Assembly (NCBI GenBank): GCA_965202795.1
Contig: OZ241848.1
Location: 1,798,001-1,862,000, forward strand
DNA length: 64,000 nucleotides
From: JACOND01 sp965202795
GTDB lineage: Bacteria > Bdellovibrionota > Bdellovibrionia > Bdellovibrionales > UBA1609
Direction: 5' to 3'
The translations under genes and the position numbers were made by a program. The notes under the pieces were generated by a model. The model was not told the origin of the DNA, did no database searches, and saw only the letters and a program-made list of their open reading frames with translations. This document shows positions 10,044-18,257 of the stretch, one piece after another; the stretch's first letter is position 1, and each line of letters opens with the position of its first letter.

Positions 10044-10339
10044 GACTGCCGCCTAAAAAAGCCAATCTTGCCAATCTTATTTTGCATTTCTTATCCGCTC
10101 CATTTCTTGTTGATCGCGGTATCGTTTTGTTCGCCGGCGGCGCTGATATAAGATTCTCTTATTATTTGTATAAATCCTGGTTAGTTTCATGGCTTGAGGC
10201 TGCCTGGATATCCCCGGAAAGCTTAAAAATTTGGGGCAGGGGCTTGTTTGCCGGACCGGGCTGCATTATGATGGGGCTGGCCGCATGGAATAGAACAGCG
10301 CCAGCGGCCCTAAGAAGGGAATCATGTTTCAAGGTTTAG
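10038..10339 (+). pseudogene. Remnant of a membrane-protein gene
   Basis: The frame after the prepilin duplication reads KKANLANLILHFLSAPFLVD, IVLFAGGADIRFSYYLYKSW and GLFAGPGCIMMGLAAW. It looks coding, with two or three hydrophobic stretches, but has no start codon of its own. It ends inside the next gene. It is probably the 3' part of a gene cut by the duplication at 9945-10042. Confidence 0.4.
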
Positions 10340-10566
10340 ATCCAGTGACCATTATAGCTTTATGCGCCTTAATCACTGTCTTATGGACAGCCATGGGGTT
10401 TATAGTCAATATGCTTTTAGCGCCTGTAAAGGCAGAGCAAAAAGATTTGAAAAAAGAGTTGAAAAATGGGCAAGCCCTTCTTAAATTAGAGTTGCAAAAA
10501 GATTTTCAAAATGGGCTGGCCCGGCTTGAAAGAAAGATTGACTTGCTTTTAAAAGCAAAAAAATAG
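10324..10566 (+). CDS. Small membrane protein with one TM helix and a coiled coil
   Basis: Residues 8-34 form one transmembrane helix (TIIALCALITVLWTAMGFIV). The rest is a charged coiled coil (EQKDLKKELKNG ... LARLERKIDLLLKAKK). The shape resembles small phage or plasmid accessory membrane proteins, but I recognise no family. It overlaps the membrane-protein remnant before it. Confidence 0.55.
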   Translation: MFQGLDPVTIIALCALITVLWTAMGFIVNMLLAPVKAEQKDLKKELKNGQALLKLELQKDFQNGLARLERKIDLLLKAKK

Positions 10567-10886
10567 CTGCTGAAATCAACTCCCCAGGCGAAGGGGCGCC
10601 TGCCCGCCCCCGGCAGATCCCCGAAAAGCCTGAAAATCCGGGCCGCGCCATGTTGCGCCTCTCCGGGAATATCCGCCCCTGGAAAACTCCTGATTTTCGG
10701 ATCCTCGGATCCCTCGGACTCCTGTGGAAAATGTCCTGCCCCCGCCTGTGATTACAATCCCCCCCGCTCAAACAAAACCGGCATTAAGGGGAATATTCTC
10801 AAAAAAAAGCCAGTGATTTTTCATACAGGCCAGTATAAAATGCCAGTATAAAGCCCCGGTATAAAATCAAAGGGAAGGGGATTTTT
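10567..10886. other. Intergenic region, nothing recognised
   Basis: GC-rich first half, then short repeats of CCAGTATAAA type (10830-10862) just before the methyltransferase. The latter could include its -10 region. Confidence 0.4.
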
Positions 10887-11549
10887 ATGCGGAGAACTGA
10901 CAAAACAGCGAAAGCGCTTTATATGGACCAGACTTTCGCCCGTGAGGGCGGGCTTCTCCGCAGCATTCGCGCGGCCGCGGAAAGCGATCAGCTGGCCCGG
11001 ATGCAGATAGCCCCTCATGAAGGGCGCATTTTGCGCTTCCTGGCGCGGGCCGCCGGGGCGAAAAAAATCGTTGAGATAGGGACTTTATACGGATATTCAG
11101 CCTTTTGTCTTGCTCAGGCCCTCCCAGATCAGGGCCGGCTCTGGACCCTTGATCTTTCCGAAGAGCGCCAGCAAAAGGCCAGGGATTTGCTCAAAGACTC
11201 GCCGGCTCTGAAAAAAATCAAATGGCTGCCCGGAGAGGCGCTGAAAACCCTTCCCTCTCTTGAGGGCGAAGGCCCCTTTGACATGGTTTTTATTGACGCG
11301 GACAAAGGCTCTTACATTCAGTATCTCTCATGGGCGGAGAAAAACTTAAGGGCCGGGGGCCTGCTTGCGGCTGACAACGCCTTTTTGTTTGGCGCGGTCT
11401 ATGGCGCGGGCGGGGGGCATGCCGATCCAGAAAGCCTGAAAGTCATGAGGGGGTTTAACGAAAGGCTTGCCAAGTCCCCCCTCTGGGAAGCCGCCATGCT
11501 CCCCACTGCGGAGGGGATGGCTGCCGCTGTCCGGACAGATCGTTTTTGA
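10887..11549 (+). CDS. SAM-dependent O-methyltransferase (class I, COMT-like)
   Basis: The 220-residue length and motifs match the small cation-dependent O-methyltransferase family: SAM motif VEIGTLYGYSAFCLAQAL, acidic residue in LWTLDLSEE, metal-binding FDMVFIDADKGSY, and LLAADNAFLFGAV. Members methylate catechols or similar phenols; the substrate here is unknown. GGGAAGGGG lies just upstream of the ATG. Downstream, after a short gap, is a PP2C phosphatase, with no evident pathway link. Confidence 0.88.
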   Translation: MRRTDKTAKALYMDQTFAREGGLLRSIRAAAESDQLARMQIAPHEGRILRFLARAAGAKKIVEIGTLYGYSAFCLAQALPDQGRLWTLDLSEERQQKARDLLKDSPALKKIKWLPGEALKTLPSLEGEGPFDMVFIDADKGSYIQYLSWAEKNLRAGGLLAADNAFLFGAVYGAGGGHADPESLKVMRGFNERLAKSPLWEAAMLPTAEGMAAAVRTDRF

Positions 11550-11626
11550 GGCCATGGGGGGCTTAAATTCCCCTGGCTTGCGCCGCGCCAGTTGTTTTTC
11601 CGGCCGGTTTGCTGTATACAGCGGTT

Positions 11627-12349
11627 ATGGGCAGCAAAGGCTATGGCCAAACCCATGTGGGCATGAAGAGAAAAAACAACCAGGACTCCATTCTGGTTGA
11701 TGAGGCGCTGGGCCTTTATGCCGTAGCCGATGGCATGGGGGGGCATCTGGGCGGCGAAGTGGCCTCGGCCATGGCCATTGAGGCCCTGCAGAGCTTTGTT
11801 TCAGAAGCCGCAAAGGGGGATAAATTTTCGCCGGCTGAAGTCATAGAAGAGGCGTTTATTGAGGCCAACAGGCAGGTCTTTCAAAAGAGCAGGGACAGCG
11901 AGGCGGAGCTTGCCGGCATGGGAACAACCCTTGTCGCCTGCTTGATTTGGAAGGGCCGGGCTTTTTTTGGGAATGTGGGGGATTCCAGGGGCTATTTGTT
12001 TCGCGATCCTTATTTGTGGCGGGCGACGGATGATCACTCCGTTTTAAACAATGAGATAAAAAAAGGGCTTGTTGATGCCGAGCAGGCCGCCCTGCTTGTT
12101 CGCGCAAATGTAATCACCAGAAGCATAGGCTTTGTGGAGGGTGTGGAGGTTGATGTTTTTAAGAGGGATATTTGCCCTGAAGACAAGTTTCTGCTCTGCT
12201 CCGACGGCCTGACGGAAATGGTCTCTGACGGGGACATTTGCGCTTTGGCCAGCCGGCATTCCATAGAGGATTTGCCGGCGCGCTGCGTGGAAAAGGCGCT
12301 TGAGGCGGGGGGCAATGACAATGTGTCTGTTGTTTCTGTGTCGCCCTGA
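11627..12349 (+). CDS. PP2C-type Ser/Thr protein phosphatase
   Basis: Metal-dependent phosphatase of the PrpC/Stp type. Motifs in order: RKNNQDSI, VADGMGGHLGGEVAS (metal-binding Asp and Gly), GTTLVACLI, FFGNVGDSRGYLFR, ATDDHSV, LLCSDGLTEM and GGNDNVSVV. It covers the whole catalytic domain (about 240 residues) with no extra domain. It would reverse Hanks-type kinase signalling; no such kinase is in the window. ATG 11627 is preferred to an upstream TTG at 11609, though neither has a clear ribosome site. Confidence 0.92.
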   Translation: MGSKGYGQTHVGMKRKNNQDSILVDEALGLYAVADGMGGHLGGEVASAMAIEALQSFVSEAAKGDKFSPAEVIEEAFIEANRQVFQKSRDSEAELAGMGTTLVACLIWKGRAFFGNVGDSRGYLFRDPYLWRATDDHSVLNNEIKKGLVDAEQAALLVRANVITRSIGFVEGVEVDVFKRDICPEDKFLLCSDGLTEMVSDGDICALASRHSIEDLPARCVEKALEAGGNDNVSVVSVSP

Positions 12350-12630
12350 GGGGGATTTTTTTGGCGCTTTGACGCGCCGCGCGGCCCCCCGCCCGCAGCA
12401 GCTTGTTAAAGGGGCGGGCTGCTTTGCCTCAGTTTGACGCGCCCCGCGCCCCGGCTGTTGATTTTTGGCGCGGTTTTATGAGAGATTAAACCATGAGACA
12501 TTAAGCGCTGCGCGGCTGGGAAAGCGCCGCTTGGCCCTTAAGCCGGGCGAAAGCGGGCGGCTCCCCGCCTTTAGGAGAGGCGGGCAGGGCAGGCAGACGG
12601 GGGAGACAGATTCAGGGGGAGGCAGGGCTT

Positions 12631-13662
12631 GTGAGGCGGAAAAAGCATTACACCATCATTATCACAGACAACAGCGCAAGCTCCCACAGGAGCTTTTCTG
12701 TCTCTGGAAAGCTTTTGCGGGCGCTTTTAGCGGCCGCTGCCGCCGCGCTTTTGCTGACAGCGGCTTTGCTGGCAGATTATTTTGGCCTGAGTCTTGACAA
12801 AAGCCGGCTCAAGGCTCTGCGGGCTGAAAACCGGGAGTTAAAGCGGCAGTTTCTGTTGACAGAGGGCAAAGTGGCGGAGCTGGCAAGGGAGACTCAGCAG
12901 CTTGGCGACTTTGTTCATAAGGCCCGTCTGATCACGACAGCCTCAGTTGAGCATGGCTCGTCCGCTTACGGAAAAGTGACGGCCCCTTCAGATATTCTTC
13001 ATCTTTCCCGCGGGCCGGCTTCTTTTAAAAGCATGCCCTCCGGCCCTCCGCCCGCTGGCGGGGGGAAAACCTGTGATGATGGGGGCGGCCCGCCCTCCCT
13101 GTTTGGGGATGCGATGGGGGACAGCCGGACTTTTGGCCGGGAGCTGGAGATCATAGTGGATGATCTCAGGGAAAAAAGCCTTTTGACGAAGCAAAAAGCC
13201 TGGGACCTTTACACGAGCCTTTTGGAGAGGAAAGAGCTTTTAAACAGCACGCCAAGCATTCTTCCGGCAAAGGGCTGGATATCCTCGTCCTTTGGCTACC
13301 GAAACGAGACCTTTTACGCTGATCATGAGCCTCAGTTTCATCAGGGGATTGATATTGCCGCAGAATCCGGGACAAAAGTTGTGGCCGCGGCGGATGGCAA
13401 AGTCATTTATACAGGCTATGACGAGCGCGGCTATGGGAATCTTCTTGTGATTGATCATGGCTACAGCTTAAAAACCTATTACGCGCATCTTGCGGAGATC
13501 ACTGTTGAGCGGGGGGTTTATGTCCGCCGGGGGGAGCCGGTGGCTCTTGTGGGAAATACAGGACGATCCACAGGCTCTCATCTGCATTATGAGATCCGCA
13601 TTGCCGGGCAGGCGGTCAACCCGGAAAACTACACTCTGGACGATCATTTTGACGCGCTGTGA
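12631..13662 (+). CDS. Membrane-anchored M23 (LytM) peptidoglycan peptidase
   Basis: A GTG start gives a basic N-terminus, one TM helix (LLAAAAAALLLTAALLADYF, residues 30-50), a coiled coil (SRLKALRAENRELKRQFLL), a linker and a C-terminal M23 domain. The metal and catalytic residues are visible in HQGIDIA (HxxxD), YYAHL and SHLHYEI (HxH). M23 enzymes cut peptide cross-links of peptidoglycan; coiled-coil forms often help cell separation or envelope remodelling. All ligands are present, so it should be active rather than an EnvC-like regulator. Confidence 0.9.
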   Translation: MRRKKHYTIIITDNSASSHRSFSVSGKLLRALLAAAAAALLLTAALLADYFGLSLDKSRLKALRAENRELKRQFLLTEGKVAELARETQQLGDFVHKARLITTASVEHGSSAYGKVTAPSDILHLSRGPASFKSMPSGPPPAGGGKTCDDGGGPPSLFGDAMGDSRTFGRELEIIVDDLREKSLLTKQKAWDLYTSLLERKELLNSTPSILPAKGWISSSFGYRNETFYADHEPQFHQGIDIAAESGTKVVAAADGKVIYTGYDERGYGNLLVIDHGYSLKTYYAHLAEITVERGVYVRRGEPVALVGNTGRSTGSHLHYEIRIAGQAVNPENYTLDDHFDAL

Positions 13663-13881
13663 CAGGCTGTGTCTGAAAAGCCGCAAAGGCCTCAAAATCA
13701 TTTCCAGTTTAACCGCTCCAGGATAATAAGAATCTGGCTGTTTTATCGGGCGCCGCCCTCTCTGGCTTCTTTGGGCGGGATGCGCGCCGCTCAATAAGAA
13801 AAAAACCTGCCTGTCAAAAGGGAGGCTTTTCAAACCCGGCAGCCTGCTGCCGCCATCCCTTTGCTTTTTTCTACAAAAATC

Positions 13882-14032
13882 CAGATTTTTTTGGATTTGG
13901 CGTCATTTTTGCGTGTCAATTCATAAAAAGCGCGCGAGGCGGCGGGCCGGAAAATCCGGTTTTTTTGATTTTTTTTTCAGATTTTTTTGAATTTGGCGTC
14001 ATTTTTGCATGTCAATTCATAAAAAGCGCGCG
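13882..14032 (+). repeat. Pair of 55-bp direct repeats, 96 bases apart
   Basis: Both copies begin CAGATTTTTTTG and run through GTCAATTCATAAAAAGCGCG with only two differences. Each contains one sigma-54-like site. Confidence 0.9.
13897..14010 (+). promoter_or_regulatory. Two candidate sigma-54 promoters (13897-13914 and 13993-14010)
   Basis: Both read TTGGCGTCATTTTTGC, with the diagnostic GG-N10-GC spacing of -24/-12 promoters. The second continues AT, closer to the TTGCA consensus. The second lies about 70 bases before the secretin ATG. No enhancer-binding protein gene is nearby. A chance match inside T-rich sequence cannot be excluded. Confidence 0.4.
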
Positions 14033-14078
14033 GGCGGAGGGGCTGCCTCAAGCTTTTTAACCGCAAAGGGAGGGGGGT

Positions 14079-15377
14079 ATGAGACAAATAAAAAAAATCT
14101 GTTTTTTTTGCGCCTGTTTTTTAGGCGGAGGCATGGTTTTCTGGGGGATTTTTGCCCCTTTTTCCGCTGTTTCTGAAATTTTGCTGCTCTCTCCAGGCGA
14201 GAAAACCCATATTCCGCTGTCTCCGAACAAGGCGGTTCATGTGGGGAGCCGAAAAATCATTTCGCTTTCTTCGCAGGGGGGCCGGCTGGGCATTTTGGGA
14301 AAGCGCCCCGGCCAAACCCGGCTGAGCCTTGGGGGCAAAAGCTATCAGATTCATGTCCTGAGCCTGGAGCAAAAGCGCAAAACCCTTTTGGCGGCGGGCC
14401 TTTTAAAGGGCTTTTGGGGCCTGGACTGGTCGCTTTCCGAAGACAGCCGGCTTTTGATCAAGGGGGCTTTGAACCGGCTTTTTGACTGGGTCAAACTGGC
14501 GGAAACAGCCAGAGCCGAAAACATAAGCTATGAGTTTTTGGCGGGGCCGGGGGAGGGCCTTGAGCCGGCCATTAAAAAATTTTTTGAGGACATGTTCAGC
14601 GGGCGCCCCGCCCCGGAAATCCAGTGGTCCCGGCTCCCATTCGCCTTGATCCCCAAAGGCGGAGACACAGATTTTTATGCCCGAAAGCTAAAGCCCTATG
14701 GCCTTGTCCCCAAAGAGGATGAGGGCTGGTTTTCCCGCCCGCCATTTATTGAGATAGAGATTGCCCTTGTGGAAAGCGGGCTTTCCTCTTCGTTTTCCTT
14801 TGGCGGCGCGGCGGGCGGCTTTTCGCCGCAGAGCGGCGCGGCCGGAGCTTTTGCCAGCCTGCTGAGCTTTTTGAATTTTATGAAGGCCTCGGGAAAGGGC
14901 CAGACCATCCATCACTCCTCAATTTTCACTCAAAGCGGGCAGGAGGCGCATGTTCATTCTGGAGGGCAGATTCCGTTTTCTGTCTATCATGCTGAATCTG
15001 ACCGGGAGACTGTTCAGTGGAAGTCTTACGGCTTTAGCCTGCAGGTAAGCCCTGTGGCTGACAAAAAAGGCTCCATTCAGCTGAAAATCAGCGGGGAGAT
15101 ATCTGAGCCGTCCGGTCAGCTTTCCTCAAAAGGCCCGCCGCCTTTAAAGAGGCAGAGCCTGAAGACAACAGTTTGGGCGCGGGACGGGGGGATTTTTGCC
15201 CTTTTTCGGCAGAGGAAAAAGGGCAGCGGCGCGCTTTCCCATGGGGGGCTGGGCGGAGGAGGCCTGGCCTCTTCGCTGCCGTTTCTCAAGCCCATGCTTC
15301 ACAAAAGGAATCAATACTCGGTTTCCCGGTTTATTTTGATGCGCCCAAAAATTTTAAAAAAGGGGGGCGGAAAATGA
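14079..15377 (+). CDS. Tad/Flp pilus secretin (CpaC/RcpA-like)
   Basis: After a signal or anchor segment (residues 5-30), an N-terminal domain (LLLSPGEKTHIPLSPNKAV ... VGSRKIISLSSQGG) resembles the pilus-type secretin N-domain. The C-terminal half is a secretin domain: FIEIEIALVE, SGQEAHVHSGGQIPFSVY and YGFSLQVSPVADKKGSIQLK. Secretins form the outer-membrane channel of type II and Tad systems. The gene overlaps the CpaF ATPase gene by ATGA, so the two are translationally coupled. The usual inner-membrane partners (TadB, TadC) are not here, so they must be encoded elsewhere or be missing. Confidence 0.8.
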   Translation: MRQIKKICFFCACFLGGGMVFWGIFAPFSAVSEILLLSPGEKTHIPLSPNKAVHVGSRKIISLSSQGGRLGILGKRPGQTRLSLGGKSYQIHVLSLEQKRKTLLAAGLLKGFWGLDWSLSEDSRLLIKGALNRLFDWVKLAETARAENISYEFLAGPGEGLEPAIKKFFEDMFSGRPAPEIQWSRLPFALIPKGGDTDFYARKLKPYGLVPKEDEGWFSRPPFIEIEIALVESGLSSSFSFGGAAGGFSPQSGAAGAFASLLSFLNFMKASGKGQTIHHSSIFTQSGQEAHVHSGGQIPFSVYHAESDRETVQWKSYGFSLQVSPVADKKGSIQLKISGEISEPSGQLSSKGPPPLKRQSLKTTVWARDGGIFALFRQRKKGSGALSHGGLGGGGLASSLPFLKPMLHKRNQYSVSRFILMRPKILKKGGGK

Positions 15378-16780
15378 TTTGGCTCCAAAAAGCCGCCGCC
15401 CGCAGCCGCGCGGGCAGCCTGCCTTCAGCTGAAAAGCCGGAAAATGATCCGCCGGCTGAAAAATCGCGGCCCGGCAAAGGGCCTGGCCAGCCGGAGGCCT
15501 GCCGCGGCGAAAGCCTTCCGCCGGCGGAAAATCAAGGCGGAGCTTTCCCGCCGGGCCTGGAACAATCTCTCCCCCAAAAGGGGGCCTGCCCGCGCGCTTT
15601 AGCGGATGCCGGCCCGGATGAAGACTCTCTGGAAACATCTCCGGAGCTGGCTGCGGATCCCATCACCCGGTCTTTGGAAAGCGAGTTTCAAAACATACTC
15701 CATTTGTTTCGGGGAAGCTTTCAAAGCGGCCTTTCCCCCTCTGACTCAAACCCGCAGGAGGAAAAAACCCGCGAGGCCCTGACCCGGCGGATTGTCAGGG
15801 AAAACAGCTCGCCCGCAAACCAGCGCCGCATACTCTCTGAGTTTTGCGGCTATGGCCCCTTGGACCGCCTGAGGCTCCGCCCCGAAATCACAGAGGTTAT
15901 TGTCAATGGCAAAGATCATGTTTTTTATGAGATTGATGGGGGCATGCGGCAGCTTTCCGACCGATTTTTGTCAGGCATTACTTTTTGCAACATTATTGAA
16001 AAAATCTCGGCCGAGGCGCGGCTGTCCGTCAATCTCAAGAAGCCTTTTGCCGAAGGCCGGTGGGGGGATTTTCGCATTCATGTCATCCGCCCCCCTCTCA
16101 TCCAAAAGGACTTTCATTTAAGCCTCAGAAGGCATCCCAAATCCATTTGGACGCTCCCCAAGCTGACAAAGGCCGGCTGGGCGCCTGAGTCTGCCGCCAA
16201 TATTTTGAGAAAGTTTGTCAAAGACAGGCTGAATTTTCTTATCGCCGGGCCTACCAGCGCGGGCAAGACCTCGGCTCTCAACGCCTGCCTTCAGGAGACA
16301 GAGGCAAATGAGCGGATCATCACCATTGAGGACGCCGATGAAATCACCCTTCCCAGCGCCATCAGCCTGAAGCTTTTGACGCAGACCGCGCCGGAGAGCC
16401 AGATGGCCTATGTGGGCCAGGAGGAGCTGGTCCGGCAGAGCCTGCGGCTTCGCCCCGACCGCATTGTGATGGGGGAGGCGCGCGGCGGCGAGGCGAAAGA
16501 CCTGCTTTTGGCGCTGGCCAGCGGCCACAGAGGCAGCATCGGCACTCTGCATGCCAGAGATCACAGGCAGGCTCTTTGGAAGCTGGAGACTATGATTCAA
16601 ATGGGCGCCCCCCAGTGGCAGAGCGAAACAGCCCGGAAGCTTATTTTTTCCAGCCTTCATGGGGTTGTGGTTTTAGACAGGGAGCGCGGCTTTAGATTTC
16701 TCAAGGGAATCTACAAAATCAGCGCTTATGAGTCCGCCGCCGGCTTTTTGTTTGAAAGCCTTTACGAAAAACAGGCCTGA
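15374..16780 (+). CDS. cpaF: CpaF/TadA-type secretion ATPase
   Basis: The ATG overlaps the secretin stop (ATGA at 15374-15377). The first 95 residues are Pro/Glu-rich and disordered, longer than usual. Then come the CpaF N-domain (EFCGYGPLDRLRLRPEITEV) and the ATPase core: Walker A LIAGPTSAGKTSALNA, Asp box TIEDADEI, Walker B DRIVMGEARGGEAKDLLLAL and His box GSIGTLHARD. It should power pilus assembly or export through the adjoining secretin. A GC hairpin follows the stop. Confidence 0.9.
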   Translation: MIWLQKAAARSRAGSLPSAEKPENDPPAEKSRPGKGPGQPEACRGESLPPAENQGGAFPPGLEQSLPQKGACPRALADAGPDEDSLETSPELAADPITRSLESEFQNILHLFRGSFQSGLSPSDSNPQEEKTREALTRRIVRENSSPANQRRILSEFCGYGPLDRLRLRPEITEVIVNGKDHVFYEIDGGMRQLSDRFLSGITFCNIIEKISAEARLSVNLKKPFAEGRWGDFRIHVIRPPLIQKDFHLSLRRHPKSIWTLPKLTKAGWAPESAANILRKFVKDRLNFLIAGPTSAGKTSALNACLQETEANERIITIEDADEITLPSAISLKLLTQTAPESQMAYVGQEELVRQSLRLRPDRIVMGEARGGEAKDLLLALASGHRGSIGTLHARDHRQALWKLETMIQMGAPQWQSETARKLIFSSLHGVVVLDRERGFRFLKGIYKISAYESAAGFLFESLYEKQA

Positions 16781-16861
16781 AAAAAAACAGGCCGAAAGGC
16801 CGGAAAATTTTAAGTTTTAAGCTGAGTTGTTTTTTCTGAAAGGCAGGCTTGAAAAAAAACA

Positions 16862-16896
16862 AGACTATAGACTGGCAAAAAGCCAGCCCATAGTCT
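16862..16896 (-). terminator. Strong hairpin, terminator-like on the minus strand
   Basis: AGACTATAGACTGGC and GCCAGCCCATAGTCT pair around a 5-A loop, with two mismatches. On the minus strand the stem is followed by a T-run; on the plus strand it is not. No minus-strand gene reads towards it, so it may instead be an RNA structure. The rest of 16781-17110 is empty. Confidence 0.45.
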
Positions 16897-17110
16897 GAAA
16901 TTTCCGCCCAAAAAAAAACAGGGCTAAGGCGCGCTCCGCCCCGCGCCGATAAATTTATCAGAAAGGGTTTTTTGAGGGGTTTTGCGGCGCTCTTGAAGCG
17001 GAGCTTTGGAAAGCCCGCTTTGCCTGTTTTTTTGCGCCGGCTTGCGGCTGGATTTTCAGGGGCCTCAAAAAACGGGAAAACTCAAACAACAAAGCAAGCC
17101 TTTTGCCGGG

Positions 17111-18232
17111 ATGATCAGAATAAAAATTATTTTTTTTGCCGCTTTGTCCGCTTCGGCTTTTCTGCTTGCGGCCCCTTCCGCCCGCGGCGCTGTGGTTTTA
17201 AAGACCCAGGGCAGCAAGGCTTTGATTCATCTGGAGGGCATGCGGGTCAGCAGGGGAAGCTATTTTGAGGTTTTAGACATGTACGGCGAGCGAAAAGGCA
17301 TTGTCAGGGTCAAAAGGGCCGGGAAAAAGAAAGCCATAGTCTCTTTAAAAAGCGGGCGCGCTGTCAAGGGCTGGTCTTTGGAGCCTGTGAGCAAAAAACA
17401 GGCCAAAGCTCAGATCAAAAAAGGCTCGGGGAAGCTGAAAAAAATCTCAAGGCAGGCCCGTTTAAGGAAGCTCGCAAAAAAGCGCCGCCAGGCGCGCCTT
17501 GAAAAGCAGAAGCTTAGAAAAAAGGCCCGGGAAAGAAAGCGGCGCCGGCTTGCCAGAAGACAGGCGGCGGAGGCCAGAGCTTACCGAAAGCTTGCCTCTG
17601 TGGATGCCGGCCGGGAGGAAGAGGAGTATATCATCAGCGACGAGAAGTGGAGAGGCTCTCCGGCTGATGAAGTTCCCGGCCCGGACGATCAGAGCCTGGA
17701 GAGTGAGGGCGGGGGATCTTCCTTTCCCTTTGCCGCGGGCCTGCAGCCTGTGGGCGGCTTTGATATGATGTCAGTCAAAAAAGGGGAGAGAAAGATGTCG
17801 CTGAGCGGCCTTGGGTATGGAGGCCGGTTTTTTTTCAGCGTCCCTGTGAATGACTTTTTGACAGTGGAGCCTCAGCTTGGATACAGAAAGTTTAGTGTCA
17901 GCGCGAAGGAGTGCGAGGAAAGGGGCGGCTGCTCTCTCAGCATTGATTATGCGTCTGCCGGGGTTGACCTGAAGCTTTACCTGACGGGGGATTTTTGGGC
18001 GGGCGCCAGAGGGATTTTGATGTATCCGCTGGCCTATGAAAACAAGGGCGTCCTGAAGGAGGAAAGCTTTGAGGGCCTGCATGGCGCCCTTGGCCTGTCC
18101 CTTGGCTATGACATCACAAAGGGGAATATGCTTATCCCGGTCTCTTTTTACGGCGGCCTGTTTATGCCGCAGTCAAAAACTGTGGGCTTTTACACCACAG
18201 GCTTTTCCGCGGGCATCGGCTATCAGTTTTAA
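17111..18232 (+). CDS. Outer-membrane beta-barrel protein with an Arg/Lys-rich central region
   Basis: Signal peptide MIRIKIIFFAALSASAFLLA, cleaved near ARGA. A small N-domain (VVLKTQGSKALIHLEGMRVS) is followed by about 65 residues almost entirely Lys, Arg, Gln and Ala (KLAKKRRQARLEKQKLRKKA), then an acidic linker. The last 165 residues alternate like an outer-membrane barrel (YGGRFFFSVPVNDFLTVEPQ) and end with the aromatic GIGYQF signature for Bam-dependent insertion. The basic helix could bind peptidoglycan or LPS; this is inference. The ATG at 17111 is chosen for the signal peptide; the frame is open 105 bases further upstream. Confidence 0.72.
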   Translation: MIRIKIIFFAALSASAFLLAAPSARGAVVLKTQGSKALIHLEGMRVSRGSYFEVLDMYGERKGIVRVKRAGKKKAIVSLKSGRAVKGWSLEPVSKKQAKAQIKKGSGKLKKISRQARLRKLAKKRRQARLEKQKLRKKARERKRRRLARRQAAEARAYRKLASVDAGREEEEYIISDEKWRGSPADEVPGPDDQSLESEGGGSSFPFAAGLQPVGGFDMMSVKKGERKMSLSGLGYGGRFFFSVPVNDFLTVEPQLGYRKFSVSAKECEERGGCSLSIDYASAGVDLKLYLTGDFWAGARGILMYPLAYENKGVLKEESFEGLHGALGLSLGYDITKGNMLIPVSFYGGLFMPQSKTVGFYTTGFSAGIGYQF

Positions 18233-18257
18233 TTCCCCGCAGCTTGCCGGCGGAGGC

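Larger units (their letters stand above)
13663..14078. other. Intergenic region upstream of the secretin gene
   Basis: 416 bases without a coding frame. It carries two 55-bp direct repeats (13882-13936 and 13978-14032) and two promoter-like sites inside them. Confidence 0.6.
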
